Positions 17,756 through 27,539 are shown, numbered from the stretch's first letter. The stretch: 64,000 nt of DNA from Taishania sp037189645 (GCA_037189645.1 JBBCIY010000007.1:240481-304480); one strand, 5' to 3'. Notes: a model not told the origin generated them from the letters alone. Translations and numbers: made by a program.

Positions 17756-18343
17756 ATGGGCAAAGAGCGCTTTCATGGACATGGAAACATCCTTGAAAAA
17801 ACCGTCTGGAAGGGAAGCCGGAACGATCTTTTGATCGCTTTTTTGATTTTTACAGTATCTGCCGCAGGGTTACACGTTTTTATATGCTTCAATTATTCGG
17901 TGAAAGACAACACATCGTTCATGGAAGAAATAAAATCTCCCTTATCCATCATAACCACTTTTTTCATTGTTATTGTGAGTTATGGATTTCCATTGTTTTT
18001 AGTACGGAAACATTTACCTAAATCATTCGAAATAAATCATAAAAACAAGTCTCTTTATATTCAACGATGGAGGAAGAAACAAAAAACACTACGGTTGGAA
18101 TTATCTCATACGACCTACAGTTTCTATGCCCAGAGCTGGTATTGTGTTTTGGAAATCAACGGCATTTTCTACAACTCAAGAGGGTTTCCAATCCAGAAAA
18201 GTGTCTATAAGATTATCGCCCCGAGACTGGGAATGATCTGGGATCAGTTGCGTTTACTGGAAATTACCCGTGAACTGGAAAAAGAAAATGTGCAAAAAGT
18301 CAAACCCAGAAAGGCCTCCTTCAGTGAATTAATTAATGAATGA
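17756..18343 (+). CDS. Hypothetical membrane protein (195 aa)
   Basis: No family is recognised. After a short polar start there are two hydrophobic helices (about residues 22-45, DLLIAFLIFTVSAAGLHVFICF, and about 62-82, LSIITTFFIVIVSYGFPLFLV), separated by a polar loop. A cytoplasmic domain follows with alternating strands (LYIQRWRKKQKTLRLELSHTTYSFYAQSWYCVLEI) resembling a small PH-like or photosystem-assembly-type fold. It begins 19 bases after the SDR stop and may be co-transcribed with it. Confidence 0.65.
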   Translation: MGKERFHGHGNILEKTVWKGSRNDLLIAFLIFTVSAAGLHVFICFNYSVKDNTSFMEEIKSPLSIITTFFIVIVSYGFPLFLVRKHLPKSFEINHKNKSLYIQRWRKKQKTLRLELSHTTYSFYAQSWYCVLEINGIFYNSRGFPIQKSVYKIIAPRLGMIWDQLRLLEITRELEKENVQKVKPRKASFSELINE

Positions 18344-18356
18344 TACCACACTTGTA

Positions 18357-19220
18357 TCAGCTGTATGCACTGATTAAAAACTCATACGCCTCCTGGATCT
18401 CCAGAAACCGCTGGTGTGCCTGCTCCTGTTTTTCAGCTGATTCCCTTGCATACCTGTCAGGATGATATACTTTAACCAGCTGGCGGTACCGTTGCCTGAT
18501 CGCTTTTTCATCTGCATGCTCACTGACTCCCAGGAGATCCGCATATTTTTTTCGAACAGGAACAGATCGCGGCTGCTCCGCCTTTGTATGGTTCTTCGCG
18601 TGACCGCTTTCTTTCTTATTCCCGGTAGCTCCGCCACGGGCAGAAAAAATACAGGATTCAAGAAAGGGAATGTCCAGATGAAGGTTTCGGCTTAAGACCC
18701 TGAGCGCGTCGTATTCTTTCCTGTTCAGCGTACCGTCAATGTGGCACAACCCGACCAGGAAATGGATCAATTGCTTTTTTCGTTGTTCGCTGGCGTGCCT
18801 GTTCACCCAATCGACAACCGAAACAGGATGGATCGGGTAATGGAAGTTCCGTTCAATAATTTCATCGTAATTTTCGGGAACCTGTCTGAAATCCCTTAAT
18901 AAGAACAATTTCATCCGTGCGATCTTCTGCATCTGGTGAAACCGGTCAATGGTGATGAAGTAGGTTCCCAGCGACATATATGCCTCCGCCAGGTTCGCCT
19001 TCGTGTATGGCAGGTCTTCCGGAAACACCCCGCGGATCCATTTACGGTTCTCCCAACGCTTGTATCCGAAATAGGCCAGGGAGAAGAAAAGCGGCATAAG
19101 AAATATGAACGCCCCAGCCCAGCCGGATCCGTCTCCCTCGCTACCAGCAGAAGGATTCACAACCGGATTCAGCGGAAAAACCGAATCGATCAACAACCAG
19201 GATATGGAAACCGTTTTCAT
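18357..19220 (-). CDS. DnaJ-domain membrane protein with TerB-like region
   Basis: The 287-residue protein has an N-terminal transmembrane helix (about 33-52, GAFIFLMPLFFSLAYFGY), then a central helical region (about 130-195; HFLVGLCHIDGTLNRKEYDALRVLSRNLHLD) resembling the TerB/DjlA middle domain, a low-complexity linker, and a C-terminal J domain (about 226-287) with the HPD motif in KVYHPDRYA. Membrane-anchored J proteins of this layout recruit Hsp70 (DnaK). It differs from DjlA in having a longer segment after the membrane helix. It converges on the 17756 gene with a 13-base gap and lies downstream of purS, from which a terminator separates it. Confidence 0.82.
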   Translation of the reverse strand: MKTVSISWLLIDSVFPLNPVVNPSAGSEGDGSGWAGAFIFLMPLFFSLAYFGYKRWENRKWIRGVFPEDLPYTKANLAEAYMSLGTYFITIDRFHQMQKIARMKLFLLRDFRQVPENYDEIIERNFHYPIHPVSVVDWVNRHASEQRKKQLIHFLVGLCHIDGTLNRKEYDALRVLSRNLHLDIPFLESCIFSARGGATGNKKESGHAKNHTKAEQPRSVPVRKKYADLLGVSEHADEKAIRQRYRQLVKVYHPDRYARESAEKQEQAHQRFLEIQEAYEFLISAYS

Positions 19221-19275
19221 TTTACGACAGGCAGAGTAGTTTAAAATATCATGTTCGCGGCACCGCGGGTACTAA

Positions 19276-19309
19276 AACAAAAAATCCCGTCACATCTGAG
19301 CAACGGGGT
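19276..19309 (-). terminator. Rho-independent terminator downstream of purS
   Basis: On the minus strand, the GACCCCGTTG and GTGACGGGAT arms form a stem around CCCGT/ACGGG and are followed by TTTTTTGTTTT. The element lies 22 bases after the purS stop and ends the pssA-purS unit. Confidence 0.7.
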
Positions 19310-19330
19310 CTTTATCGTATTTTTCAAAAA

Positions 19331-19582
19331 TCAGGCTTCTTCTATAACAAAAGAATAACTTTCCATGATCTGGTTTGCCAGCAATTTCCTGCATGCCTCT
19401 TCCACTTTCTGAGCAGCAGCATCCTTTGAATCAGCTTCGACAAATAAACGAATGTGGCGGCCGATACGAACTCCGTCGATTTCCGGCAACCCGATACTTT
19501 TCATGCTGTTTGTAACTGCTTTTCCCTGTGGATCCAACAATGCTTCCAACGGCATTACGTCAATTTCTGCTTTAAATTTCAT
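19331..19582 (-). CDS. purS: Phosphoribosylformylglycinamidine synthase small subunit PurS
   Basis: The 83-residue protein reads as PurS: KFKAEIDVMPLEALLDPQGKAVTNSM, then a Gly-containing turn and VRIGRHIRLFVEADSKDAAAQKVEEACRKLLANQIMESYSF. PurS joins small PurL to the glutaminase PurQ in the fourth step of purine synthesis, so the organism should use the three-subunit enzyme rather than the single long PurL. purL and purQ are not in the window. Its ATG overlaps the pssA stop by 4 bases (ATGA), indicating translational coupling to phospholipid synthesis. Confidence 0.9.
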   Translation of the reverse strand: MKFKAEIDVMPLEALLDPQGKAVTNSMKSIGLPEIDGVRIGRHIRLFVEADSKDAAAQKVEEACRKLLANQIMESYSFVIEEA

Positions 19583-20385
19583 GCTGCGAGTTTTTTTCGT
19601 TTATTTTCAAGAACTGATAAAATCAGGTACAAAATTATAATAATTGGGATAGCCCAGGCAAATAAAACCGGAATTAATATCAAACAGCTTCCCAAAAAGA
19701 TGAACCTGATCTCGTTTCCTTTCCACCTGAAATGCTTGAATTTTAATGCGAACAACGGGAGTTCCGCGACCAGAAGCAACGACATGACCAGGGTAATGAT
19801 GATCAGCACCCAGGGTGTCAAAACGAAGCTCAGGACAGCATTTTCCGTTCCGGTAGTGTAATCATGTGCCATCAGCAGCGGAAACGAAGTAAAGAAAATG
19901 GTATTTGCCGGTGTCGGAAGCCCGATAAAGCTTTCCGACTGACGGGTATCAATATTGAATTTTGCCAGGCGAAACAAGGAAAAAAACGGGATGATCAGCC
20001 CTGCAAAGCAGATGTAATCAATTCCATTCCGGTTTCCTGCGGTCAATTGGCTTGTAAAACTATTGATACGCAGGGCTACCTGCTCTGAGAAAAGCAGCTC
20101 TGCTGAGCTGTTAACACCTCCTTCCATCTGGATGATTAAAAGAATACAGACGATTATTCCCGGTGCTACCCCGAACGTTACCATATCCGCAAGGGAATCC
20201 AGCTGTTTTCCCAGTTCACTCATCTGGTTCAGCTTACGTGCCAGGAAGCCGTCAAAGAAATCCAGTATGGCTGCAAAATAAATGAGGTAACACGCCCATT
20301 CCAGCCGACCGGAAAAAGCCATGAAAATTGACAAGATACCGCACAACAGGTTCCCTGCGGTCAGTAAATTCGGTAAATTAAACAT
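19579..20385 (-). CDS. pssA: CDP-diacylglycerol-serine O-phosphatidyltransferase
   Basis: The CDP-alcohol phosphatidyltransferase signature is complete: DGFLARKLNQMSELGKQLDS followed by LAD, that is DGx2ARx8Gx3Dx3D. The protein is hydrophobic with about seven to eight helices, matching the membrane-bound PssA subclass. It makes phosphatidylserine, the precursor of phosphatidylethanolamine. I chose the ATG at 20385 (MFNLPNLLTAGNLLCG), because PssA proteins usually start just before the NLLT motif; an in-frame ATG at 20406 would add seven residues. It is coupled to purS by a 4-base overlap. Confidence 0.92.
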   Translation of the reverse strand: MFNLPNLLTAGNLLCGILSIFMAFSGRLEWACYLIYFAAILDFFDGFLARKLNQMSELGKQLDSLADMVTFGVAPGIIVCILLIIQMEGGVNSSAELLFSEQVALRINSFTSQLTAGNRNGIDYICFAGLIIPFFSLFRLAKFNIDTRQSESFIGLPTPANTIFFTSFPLLMAHDYTTGTENAVLSFVLTPWVLIIITLVMSLLLVAELPLFALKFKHFRWKGNEIRFIFLGSCLILIPVLFAWAIPIIIILYLILSVLENKRKKLAA

Positions 20386-20435
20386 TCCGGGTGCTAAAAT
20401 ACACATTTAGAAGTGTTATTTTCAAGGAATAGCTC

Positions 20436-20443
20436 TATTTTTG
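20436..20443 (+). promoter_or_regulatory. -7 element (TATTTTTG) upstream of the porV-like gene
   Basis: A perfect TAnnTTTG match lies about 65 bases upstream of the start of the PorV-like gene, in the divergent gap with pssA. No good -33 box was seen. Confidence 0.4.
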
Positions 20444-20507
20444 TACCCAGTAAACAAAAATTGATGCGCTAACACAATTTTTTTATTAAAAAGTTGTTTA
20501 TAGTCGC

Positions 20508-21617
20508 GTGAAAATAAAGCTTATGACTCATCGCATCATTGCCCTGGCAATAATTATACTATCAACTACTGCTTATTCGCAGACTGTTGCTCCTAAATAT
20601 TCCAATGAATTCTTGGCCATCGGGGTAGGCGCTGACGCGTTGGGCCTCGGTAACGCTGTGGTTGCGAATACCGGGAACGTGATGTCTTCATACTGGAACC
20701 CCGCGGGGCTTACACGAGTGGATAAGTGGCTGGACGTCGGGCTGATGCACAGTGAATATTTTGCAGGAATTGCGAAATACGATTACCTGGGACTGGCACA
20801 CAGCATTGATAATAAAAGTACGGTCGCTTTTTCCGCGATCCGTTTCGGTGTCGATGACATTCCCAACACTACCCAGCTGATCGACAATAACGGAAATGTG
20901 GACTACGATAAGATCACCACATTTACCGCTGCCGATTATGCTTTTTTATTATCCTACGCCAGAAAGCTGAACGTGGAGGGTTTAAGCCTGGGGGGTAGCT
21001 TCAAAGTGGTTTACAGGAAAGTAGGGGATTTTGCCAAAAGCTGGGGATTCGGGCTGGACGCCGGCCTTCAGTACCAGAAAGGCGAACACTGGAAATTCGG
21101 AGCGGTATTGCGCGACGCTACCTCCACATTCAATGCCTGGATGTTCACATTAGACGATGCGACAAAAGAGGTGTTTGAAAGAACCAATAACGAGATACCG
21201 TCAAACGGGCTGGAACTGACCATGCCCCGCCTGATCCTGGGTTCCTACGCGAAATATCCGCTGGGGAAAAAGGGAATTTACTTTGCCGGGGAGATCAACG
21301 CAGATATTACTACGGACGGACGAAGAAATACGGTGATCCGGTCGGGTGTATTTTCCGTTGATCCCAAAATGGGAATTGAATTCGGGTTCAAAAACTATGT
21401 TGCGATCCGCGCCGGAATCACCAATATGCAGTTCGTGAAAAACTTTGATGACAGCAAGTCATTCAACGTCCAGCCGAATATCGGGATCGGGCTGAACCTG
21501 AAAAGCGTGTACCTGGACTATGCATTTACGGACATTGGTGATGCTTCCGTAGCCCTCTATTCACATGTGATATCGTTACGCGTTGTGTTAAACAAACCTA
21601 AATCAATGACTAAATGA
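20508..21617 (+). CDS. PorV/PorQ family outer-membrane barrel protein
   Basis: The 369-residue protein (GTG start; an ATG at 20523 is equally possible) has a signal peptide (ALAIIILSTTAYSQ) and a FadL-like beta-barrel pattern. The opening LAIGVGADALGLGNAVVANTGNVMSSYWNPAGL is the PorV/PorQ family hallmark. PorV is the outer-membrane shuttle that takes T9SS cargo from the translocon to the PorU sortase. The next gene is a PorU-like C25 peptidase joined by a 4-base ATGA overlap, so the two probably work as a second PorU-PorV-type attachment pair. Confidence 0.88.
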   Translation: MKIKLMTHRIIALAIIILSTTAYSQTVAPKYSNEFLAIGVGADALGLGNAVVANTGNVMSSYWNPAGLTRVDKWLDVGLMHSEYFAGIAKYDYLGLAHSIDNKSTVAFSAIRFGVDDIPNTTQLIDNNGNVDYDKITTFTAADYAFLLSYARKLNVEGLSLGGSFKVVYRKVGDFAKSWGFGLDAGLQYQKGEHWKFGAVLRDATSTFNAWMFTLDDATKEVFERTNNEIPSNGLELTMPRLILGSYAKYPLGKKGIYFAGEINADITTDGRRNTVIRSGVFSVDPKMGIEFGFKNYVAIRAGITNMQFVKNFDDSKSFNVQPNIGIGLNLKSVYLDYAFTDIGDASVALYSHVISLRVVLNKPKSMTK

Positions 21618-24600
21618 TAAAACTGCTACACACTATTCTGCTTTTTTTTCTGTTCTGCTCCCTTTCCTGTGAATGGACTTTTTCGCAGGTATATGGTAAT
21701 GAGTGGATTAATTACAACCAGCGATATTACAGCTTTTCCATTTCACAAACGGGGCTGAAACGGATCAACTACGATGATCTGAGCAATGCCGGTATTCCCC
21801 TGGGTTCATTTACGCATGAGCAGATCCAGATCTTCGGCAGACAGCAGGAAGTACCTCTCTGGATAGAGACCAACGGCGACGGTACTTTTGATCCGGGTGA
21901 CTACATTTTATTCTATGCGGAGAAGAACGACGGGTGGCTGGATTCTACTTTGTACCTGGATGCGTCAAAAGCTGCGAACCCGTCCTATAGCCTGTTCAAC
22001 GATACCATTCATTATTTCTTTACCTGGAACAACCAGACAAACAACCTGCGCTTTGCGGCGGAATCAGGTTCAGACCTGGCCAATTATACCCCTGTCGATT
22101 ATGTCTGGAGCAAGTTTGAACAAGGATACGCCAATTCGTACATCGAGGGTGAAACACTGCAATCGCTGCTGTCCAGCTCTTTTTACGTAGCGGGAGAAGG
22201 TTACGGGCTTCAGCATGTGAACGGGGTGAACGGGTATAACCTCGACCTGACCGCACAAACACCTTATCCGTATACCGCTCCCGGAGCACCGGATGCGCGG
22301 TTCAGAGGGAAGGTTTCCACCACGGCGAGCGCATCTGTAGCACAGTTCGGAGACCCCAACCACCATACCCGGTGGACGATCAACGGACAGGTGGTATATG
22401 ACCAGACAGGCTACGGACATTTCCAGTTTAACGCCGATGTAGCATTCCCTGTTGCGGGGATGGCCAATACAACGGACCTGGACTGGACTATCGTGGGAGA
22501 CTTACCGGTAGCTACCATGTACCAGTCACTGACTTACTGGTCGATCGAATACCCGAGAATACCCAATTTCAACGGGGCCAATAAGTTCAAAATCCAGGTA
22601 GAAAACGGAAGCCAGCTGAAAAACAGGATCAATTACAGTGCCTTTTCGGCTTCCAATCCTGTGATCTTCAGCTTCGGCTCTTCGCCAAGACGCATATTCC
22701 CGGCAACCGACGGAACCAACCAGGTACTTCTGGTACCCAACAACACCAGTGGCAGCCGTACAGTTGTTATCGGTGAAGAATTGAATACCGCCGTAACCAT
22801 CACTTCTTTTTCCCCTGTCAATTCCACAGGGTTCTTTACCAATTTCACGGCAATGAACCACGAAGAAGCCTATTTACTGGTCTACCATCCCAGCATGATC
22901 GCAGGAGCAAATGATTACAGAACTTACCGCCAGAGCATGCCCGGAGGGGGGCACAATGTGATTATGGCGAATATTGAAGAATTGTATTTCCAATATGGAG
23001 GAGGGATCAAAAAGCACATCAATGCTATCCGTAGATTTGCACATCAATCCTATGATTTAGCTGCAGAAAAGCCCGTCGCGCTGTTCCTGCTGGGAAAAGG
23101 AGTGGAGAACGAAGCCATGCGGCACGACATAGCGCTTTTCAACGAGAACCTGATCCCAACCTTCGGAACGCCTCCTACCGACCTGCTGATCACTTCCAAT
23201 TTACCGGGAACGAGCTTGTGGAAGCCGCTGATTCCAACAGGAAGGATTTCTGTTAATTCGGACGCGGGCATTCTCAATTACCTCAATAAAATTACCACAT
23301 ACGAAGCACATCAGGATCAGAACAGCGTCTATAACACTCCCGAAAAGGACTGGCAGAAACATATCATCCACCTGATCGGAGGGGCCGACCTGAGCCAGCA
23401 GGCTTCTTTCAATACGCAGATGGAGTTTATGAAAGCAAAAGCACAGCGGGAATATTTCGGAGGTTATGTCCACACCCTGAAAAGGGAGTCTGACGACCCG
23501 ATCCCTCCTACACAGCTGCAATCCATCATGAACCGGATTTCCCAGGGTGTTTCCATTATGACGTATTACGGCCATAGAGTAAGCGGGAATTCCACCGGGT
23601 TTGAGATCAACCTGGATGATGTACAGAACTGGAATAATTCGGGGAAATACCCGCTGATGATCGTCAACTCGTGCTACAACGGAGATATTTTCAAGCCGGG
23701 ATTGAACTCTTCTTCCGAATACTTTGTAAACGCGCAAAATGTAGGTGCTATCGGCTATATTTCTGCTGTAAGTGTGGGCTTCCACCCAATGGTTGGAATT
23801 TACAGCAACCAGCTGTATGAGGAATTCGGGCGGCTGTCACACACAAAATCGATCGGTGAAAACATGTCAAACGCCATCCAGGCACTGGAATCTCCTTCCA
23901 ACCTGTATATGGAAGTGACTGCCACGCAAATGCTGCTGAACGGGGACCCTGCTTTAAAGGTCAACTACCACCATCACCCGGAAATCGAGCTGCTGGAAGA
24001 AAACATCTTTTTCAAACCCGACTTCGTGGATCTGAATACCGACAGCATTGAGATGAATATCGTGCTGAAAAACCTGGGAAGCTCAATCGTGGATACCTTT
24101 AGCATTGAGATCCGCAGAAATTTCCCGGGCTCTGCCATCGATTCGATCTATACGATCAAATCCCCACGGCTGGATTACATAGATACCATTAAACTGAAAC
24201 TCCCCTTACAGCCGGGAATCGCCGCGGGATTGAATACCTTTGATGTAAAAGTAGATATTCCGAGCTTTATCCAGGAGCAATACGATGAAACATACAACAA
24301 CCAGGTGATCAAGAATTACTACCTCAACCTGGATGGGATCCTGCCGGTTGTTCCGTATGAATTTGCGGTCGTCCCGTATGATACCGTTACATTAAAAGCT
24401 TCCACCATCAACCCGATCGCTGAACACAATACGTACCGTTTCCAGATAGACACTACGGATCTGTTCAACAGTCCGTTCCTGAAAAACGCGGTTGTCTCCG
24501 GGCTGGGAGGAGTCAAGGAAGTGAAACCCAATCAATGGAATTCTCCTCTGTTACTGGAAGATAGTGTCGTTTATTTCTGGAGAGTGGCTGTTGACGGGCA

Positions 24601-26728
24601 GAACCCGGTTTGGGCAGAAAGCTCCTTCCAGTATATCCAGGGAAAATCAGGCTGGGGGCAGGATCATTTTTTCCAGTTCAAGAAAAACAACTTTGCGAAT
24701 GTACATTATAATAGAAATACACGCCTGAGGGAATGGAGTCCGGATTCTGTTTTACTGTCTGTAGATGTGTACCCGAATGTAGCGGAGGACAATGCATATT
24801 ACATCAACGGCACTCAATTGGATTATGGTGTTTGTACATGGACACCGCCACTTCATGTGGTTGTTCTTGATCCGGTTACATTTGAGCCATGGTTAACTAA
24901 TTACAACGGCGCCAATCCTGGCAATGATTTCGGTAACATCCTCTGCAGAAACAGGGTGGAAAAGTTCTTCATTTTTAACCAGGACAACCTGGCGCATCTT
25001 CAGTCCTTCCAGAACATGGTACTGAACGAAGTACCGGACGGACACTATTTATTGATCTATGCACCAATCATGGGGTATTATGATTCGTGGAATGCATTGG
25101 ATTCGGCAAACATGTACCAGACATTTGCCGCACTGGGCTCCGACAGTATCATTCCCGGACGGCCGAACCTGCCGTTTTCCTTTTTTGTCAGAAAAGGATA
25201 TCCGAATACGGTGGTTGAACGTGTGATTGACCCGACAACCGGAGCAGGCTCCGAAAACGGGTATGCATTTATCCACATGGAAGCATACATGCCGACTTCC
25301 ATTACGCAGGGGCAGGAAACATCCCCCCTGATCGGACCGGCTATGCAATGGGGCAATGTCTACTGGCAGCAGGAAAGCATCGACCCGATCAATAATGCAG
25401 ATACCACACGCCTCATCATTCAGCCATATACATGGAACCTCAATCCGGGTCCTCCTGTAAACATGTTATTCAACACCAATGATTCATTGATTAACCTGCA
25501 AGGAATGATCAATCCCCAACAGTACCCTTACCTGAGGTTGCGGGCAAATTACAAAGATACAATCAATCATACTCCTGCACAGGTTGACAGCTGGCACGTG
25601 CTGTATGACCTTGCTCCTGAAGCAGCCATTGATGGATCGAACGGGTATTATTTCAGCCATTTGAATGACAGCATCTACGAAGGTGAAAGCGTTTCATTCG
25701 CGGCGGATATCAAAAACATATTCGATGTCCACATGGACTCCCTGCTCGTCAGCTACTGGATCGAAGACAACAACAATGTAAAGCACCCGATCACCTATCA
25801 GCGGCAGGATTCGCTCAGGGTAGGTGCAACGTTGAGGGATACCATCACATTTTCCACTAACGGGATGTCGGGATTCAATTCATTGTGGATGGAAGTGAAT
25901 CCGTATATCAATGGCAGCTTATACATCAAAGACCAGCCCGAACAGTATCATTTCAATAACCTGCTGCAGGTTCCGTTCTCCGTAAACGGCGACAATGAGA
26001 ATCCGTTACTGGATGTCACTTTTGACGGCAGGCATATCCTGAACGGTGATATTGTCAACCCGAATGCTGAGATCATGATCACCCTGAAAGATGAGAATCC
26101 TTATTTAATCATGGATGATGTTTCAGATACAACATTATTCGGTATCTATTTAACCGACCCGGCCGGGAATATGACACGTATCCCGTTTGTAGACGGGAAC
26201 GGAACGACAGTCATGCAGTGGATCCCCGCAGAAAGCACCCACAAGCGATTTAAGATCATCTATCCTGCCGCGTTTCAGATGGATGGAAAATACAGGCTGC
26301 TGGTGCAGGGAGCCGATAAAAGCGGGAACCTGTCAGGTGATTTCCAGTACAAGATCGATTTTGAGGTCATCCGGGCATCAAGCATTACGCACATGATGAA
26401 TTACCCCAACCCGTTTTCCACCAGTACACGGTTTGTTTTCACCGTCACCGGAACAGAAGTGCCGGACGATATCATCATACAGATCATGACTGTTTCAGGA
26501 AGGGTTGTACGGGAAATTACGGAAGACCAGCTGGGAAGGATCTACATTGGACGAAATATCTCCGAATATGCATGGGACGGACGTGACGAGTTCGGGGACC
26601 AGCTCGCAAACGGAGTTTACCTGTACACGGTAAAGGCCCGGATCAACGGAGAATCCATTGAGCACAGAGAATCCGGTGCCGACCAATACTTCAAAAAGAA
26701 TTTCGGTAAAATGTACCTGATGCGGTAA
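21614..26728 (+). CDS. PorU2-type C25 (gingipain-family) peptidase, putative T9SS sortase (1704 aa)
   Basis: After a signal peptide (LLHTILLFFLFCSLSCEWTFSQ) comes a PorU-like N-terminal region (YYSFSISQTGLKRINYDDLSNAG; QIFGRQQEVPLWIETNGDG; GDYILFYAEKNDGW). The C25 peptidase domain spans about residues 440-790. It has His654 in IMTYYGHRVSG and Cys687 in MIVNSCYNGD, a 33-residue spacing equal to the His211-Cys244 dyad of gingipain RgpB. Long Ig-like repeats follow, ending in a FlgD-like Ig fold (MNYPNPFSTSTRF ... YAWDGRDEFGDQLANGVYLYTVKAR). PorU cleaves the C-terminal signal of T9SS cargo and attaches it to lipopolysaccharide. This protein is longer than classical PorU (about 1100-1300), so it fits the PorU2 group. 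It is coupled to the upstream PorV-like gene. Confidence 0.87.
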   Translation: MIKLLHTILLFFLFCSLSCEWTFSQVYGNEWINYNQRYYSFSISQTGLKRINYDDLSNAGIPLGSFTHEQIQIFGRQQEVPLWIETNGDGTFDPGDYILFYAEKNDGWLDSTLYLDASKAANPSYSLFNDTIHYFFTWNNQTNNLRFAAESGSDLANYTPVDYVWSKFEQGYANSYIEGETLQSLLSSSFYVAGEGYGLQHVNGVNGYNLDLTAQTPYPYTAPGAPDARFRGKVSTTASASVAQFGDPNHHTRWTINGQVVYDQTGYGHFQFNADVAFPVAGMANTTDLDWTIVGDLPVATMYQSLTYWSIEYPRIPNFNGANKFKIQVENGSQLKNRINYSAFSASNPVIFSFGSSPRRIFPATDGTNQVLLVPNNTSGSRTVVIGEELNTAVTITSFSPVNSTGFFTNFTAMNHEEAYLLVYHPSMIAGANDYRTYRQSMPGGGHNVIMANIEELYFQYGGGIKKHINAIRRFAHQSYDLAAEKPVALFLLGKGVENEAMRHDIALFNENLIPTFGTPPTDLLITSNLPGTSLWKPLIPTGRISVNSDAGILNYLNKITTYEAHQDQNSVYNTPEKDWQKHIIHLIGGADLSQQASFNTQMEFMKAKAQREYFGGYVHTLKRESDDPIPPTQLQSIMNRISQGVSIMTYYGHRVSGNSTGFEINLDDVQNWNNSGKYPLMIVNSCYNGDIFKPGLNSSSEYFVNAQNVGAIGYISAVSVGFHPMVGIYSNQLYEEFGRLSHTKSIGENMSNAIQALESPSNLYMEVTATQMLLNGDPALKVNYHHHPEIELLEENIFFKPDFVDLNTDSIEMNIVLKNLGSSIVDTFSIEIRRNFPGSAIDSIYTIKSPRLDYIDTIKLKLPLQPGIAAGLNTFDVKVDIPSFIQEQYDETYNNQVIKNYYLNLDGILPVVPYEFAVVPYDTVTLKASTINPIAEHNTYRFQIDTTDLFNSPFLKNAVVSGLGGVKEVKPNQWNSPLLLEDSVVYFWRVAVDGQNPVWAESSFQYIQGKSGWGQDHFFQFKKNNFANVHYNRNTRLREWSPDSVLLSVDVYPNVAEDNAYYINGTQLDYGVCTWTPPLHVVVLDPVTFEPWLTNYNGANPGNDFGNILCRNRVEKFFIFNQDNLAHLQSFQNMVLNEVPDGHYLLIYAPIMGYYDSWNALDSANMYQTFAALGSDSIIPGRPNLPFSFFVRKGYPNTVVERVIDPTTGAGSENGYAFIHMEAYMPTSITQGQETSPLIGPAMQWGNVYWQQESIDPINNADTTRLIIQPYTWNLNPGPPVNMLFNTNDSLINLQGMINPQQYPYLRLRANYKDTINHTPAQVDSWHVLYDLAPEAAIDGSNGYYFSHLNDSIYEGESVSFAADIKNIFDVHMDSLLVSYWIEDNNNVKHPITYQRQDSLRVGATLRDTITFSTNGMSGFNSLWMEVNPYINGSLYIKDQPEQYHFNNLLQVPFSVNGDNENPLLDVTFDGRHILNGDIVNPNAEIMITLKDENPYLIMDDVSDTTLFGIYLTDPAGNMTRIPFVDGNGTTVMQWIPAESTHKRFKIIYPAAFQMDGKYRLLVQGADKSGNLSGDFQYKIDFEVIRASSITHMMNYPNPFSTSTRFVFTVTGTEVPDDIIIQIMTVSGRVVREITEDQLGRIYIGRNISEYAWDGRDEFGDQLANGVYLYTVKARINGESIEHRESGADQYFKKNFGKMYLMR

Positions 26729-26801
26729 TGAAAAGGAATGAGGGCATTATCAGATCGTGAAGAATCTCCGGATCATTCATACCGGATAACGGATATCCGA
26801 C

Positions 26802-27521
26802 TTATTTTACAAACTTGTATTTAAAGATACAGTAGATGGCTCTGAATCCGTCTTTCCATCCTATTTTCTTCCCTTCTTCGTATGTTCTTCCATAATAGGC
26901 GATCCCTACTTCATAGATGCGGATCTTAGGAATCCTGGCCAGCTTTGCGGTGATTTCAGGCTCAATACCGAAACGATTTTCCGTAATATGGATCTCTTTG
27001 GCAATGGAAGTCCGGATCAGCTTGTAACAGGTTTCCATATCCGTCAGATTCAGGTTGGTCATCATATTGGAAAGGAATGTAAGGAACTTGTTCCCGATCG
27101 AATGCCAGAAGAATAAAATGCGGTGCGGGTGGTGCCCGACAAACCGCGAACCATAGACAACATCCGCATTATCCATAAAAACGGGTTTCAGCAGCAGGTT
27201 ATAATCTTCCGGATCGTATTCCAGATCGGCATCCTGGATGATCATGTATTCTCCGGTACATTCCTTGATCGCCCGGTTAATTGCCGCTCCTTTTCCCTGG
27301 TTGCGCTCCTGTGAGAAGAAACGGATGTTCAACTCAGGATTATTTCTCATATACGCTTCAACTTTCTCAACAGTATCGTCTTTTGAACAGTCGTTCACAA
27401 TGACGATCTCTTTCTCAATGTTGTGCGGTAACACTACCGCCTTTACCCTGTTCAGAATGAGATGAATGGTTGCCCCTTCATTATAAGCAGGAATAAGTAT
27501 AGATAATTTCTGAATATTCAT
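26802..27521 (-). CDS. Glycosyltransferase family 2, dolichyl-phosphate-mannose-synthase-like
   Basis: The 239-residue GT-A fold enzyme starts with LSILIPAYNEGATIHLILNRV, then EIVIVNDCSKDDTVEKVE, a Q/GKGAAINRAI block and the metal-binding DADLEYDP motif. There are no transmembrane helices apart from weak hydrophobicity near FWHSIGNKFLTFLS. Such enzymes transfer a sugar from a nucleotide donor to a polyprenyl phosphate, supplying GT-C enzymes on the other membrane face. That fits its position downstream of three GT-C-like membrane proteins on the same strand, the nearest 18 bases away. Confidence 0.9.
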   Translation of the reverse strand: MNIQKLSILIPAYNEGATIHLILNRVKAVVLPHNIEKEIVIVNDCSKDDTVEKVEAYMRNNPELNIRFFSQERNQGKGAAINRAIKECTGEYMIIQDADLEYDPEDYNLLLKPVFMDNADVVYGSRFVGHHPHRILFFWHSIGNKFLTFLSNMMTNLNLTDMETCYKLIRTSIAKEIHITENRFGIEPEITAKLARIPKIRIYEVGIAYYGRTYEEGKKIGWKDGFRAIYCIFKYKFVK

Positions 27522-27539
27522 TTATTAATATTGAGTGTG

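Noticed and set aside
22020..23785. Several antisense frames in the PorU2-like gene (22020-22289, 22070-22420, 23201-23785)
   Set aside because: All are shadows of the 1704-codon gene, whose domains run through the whole region without interruption.
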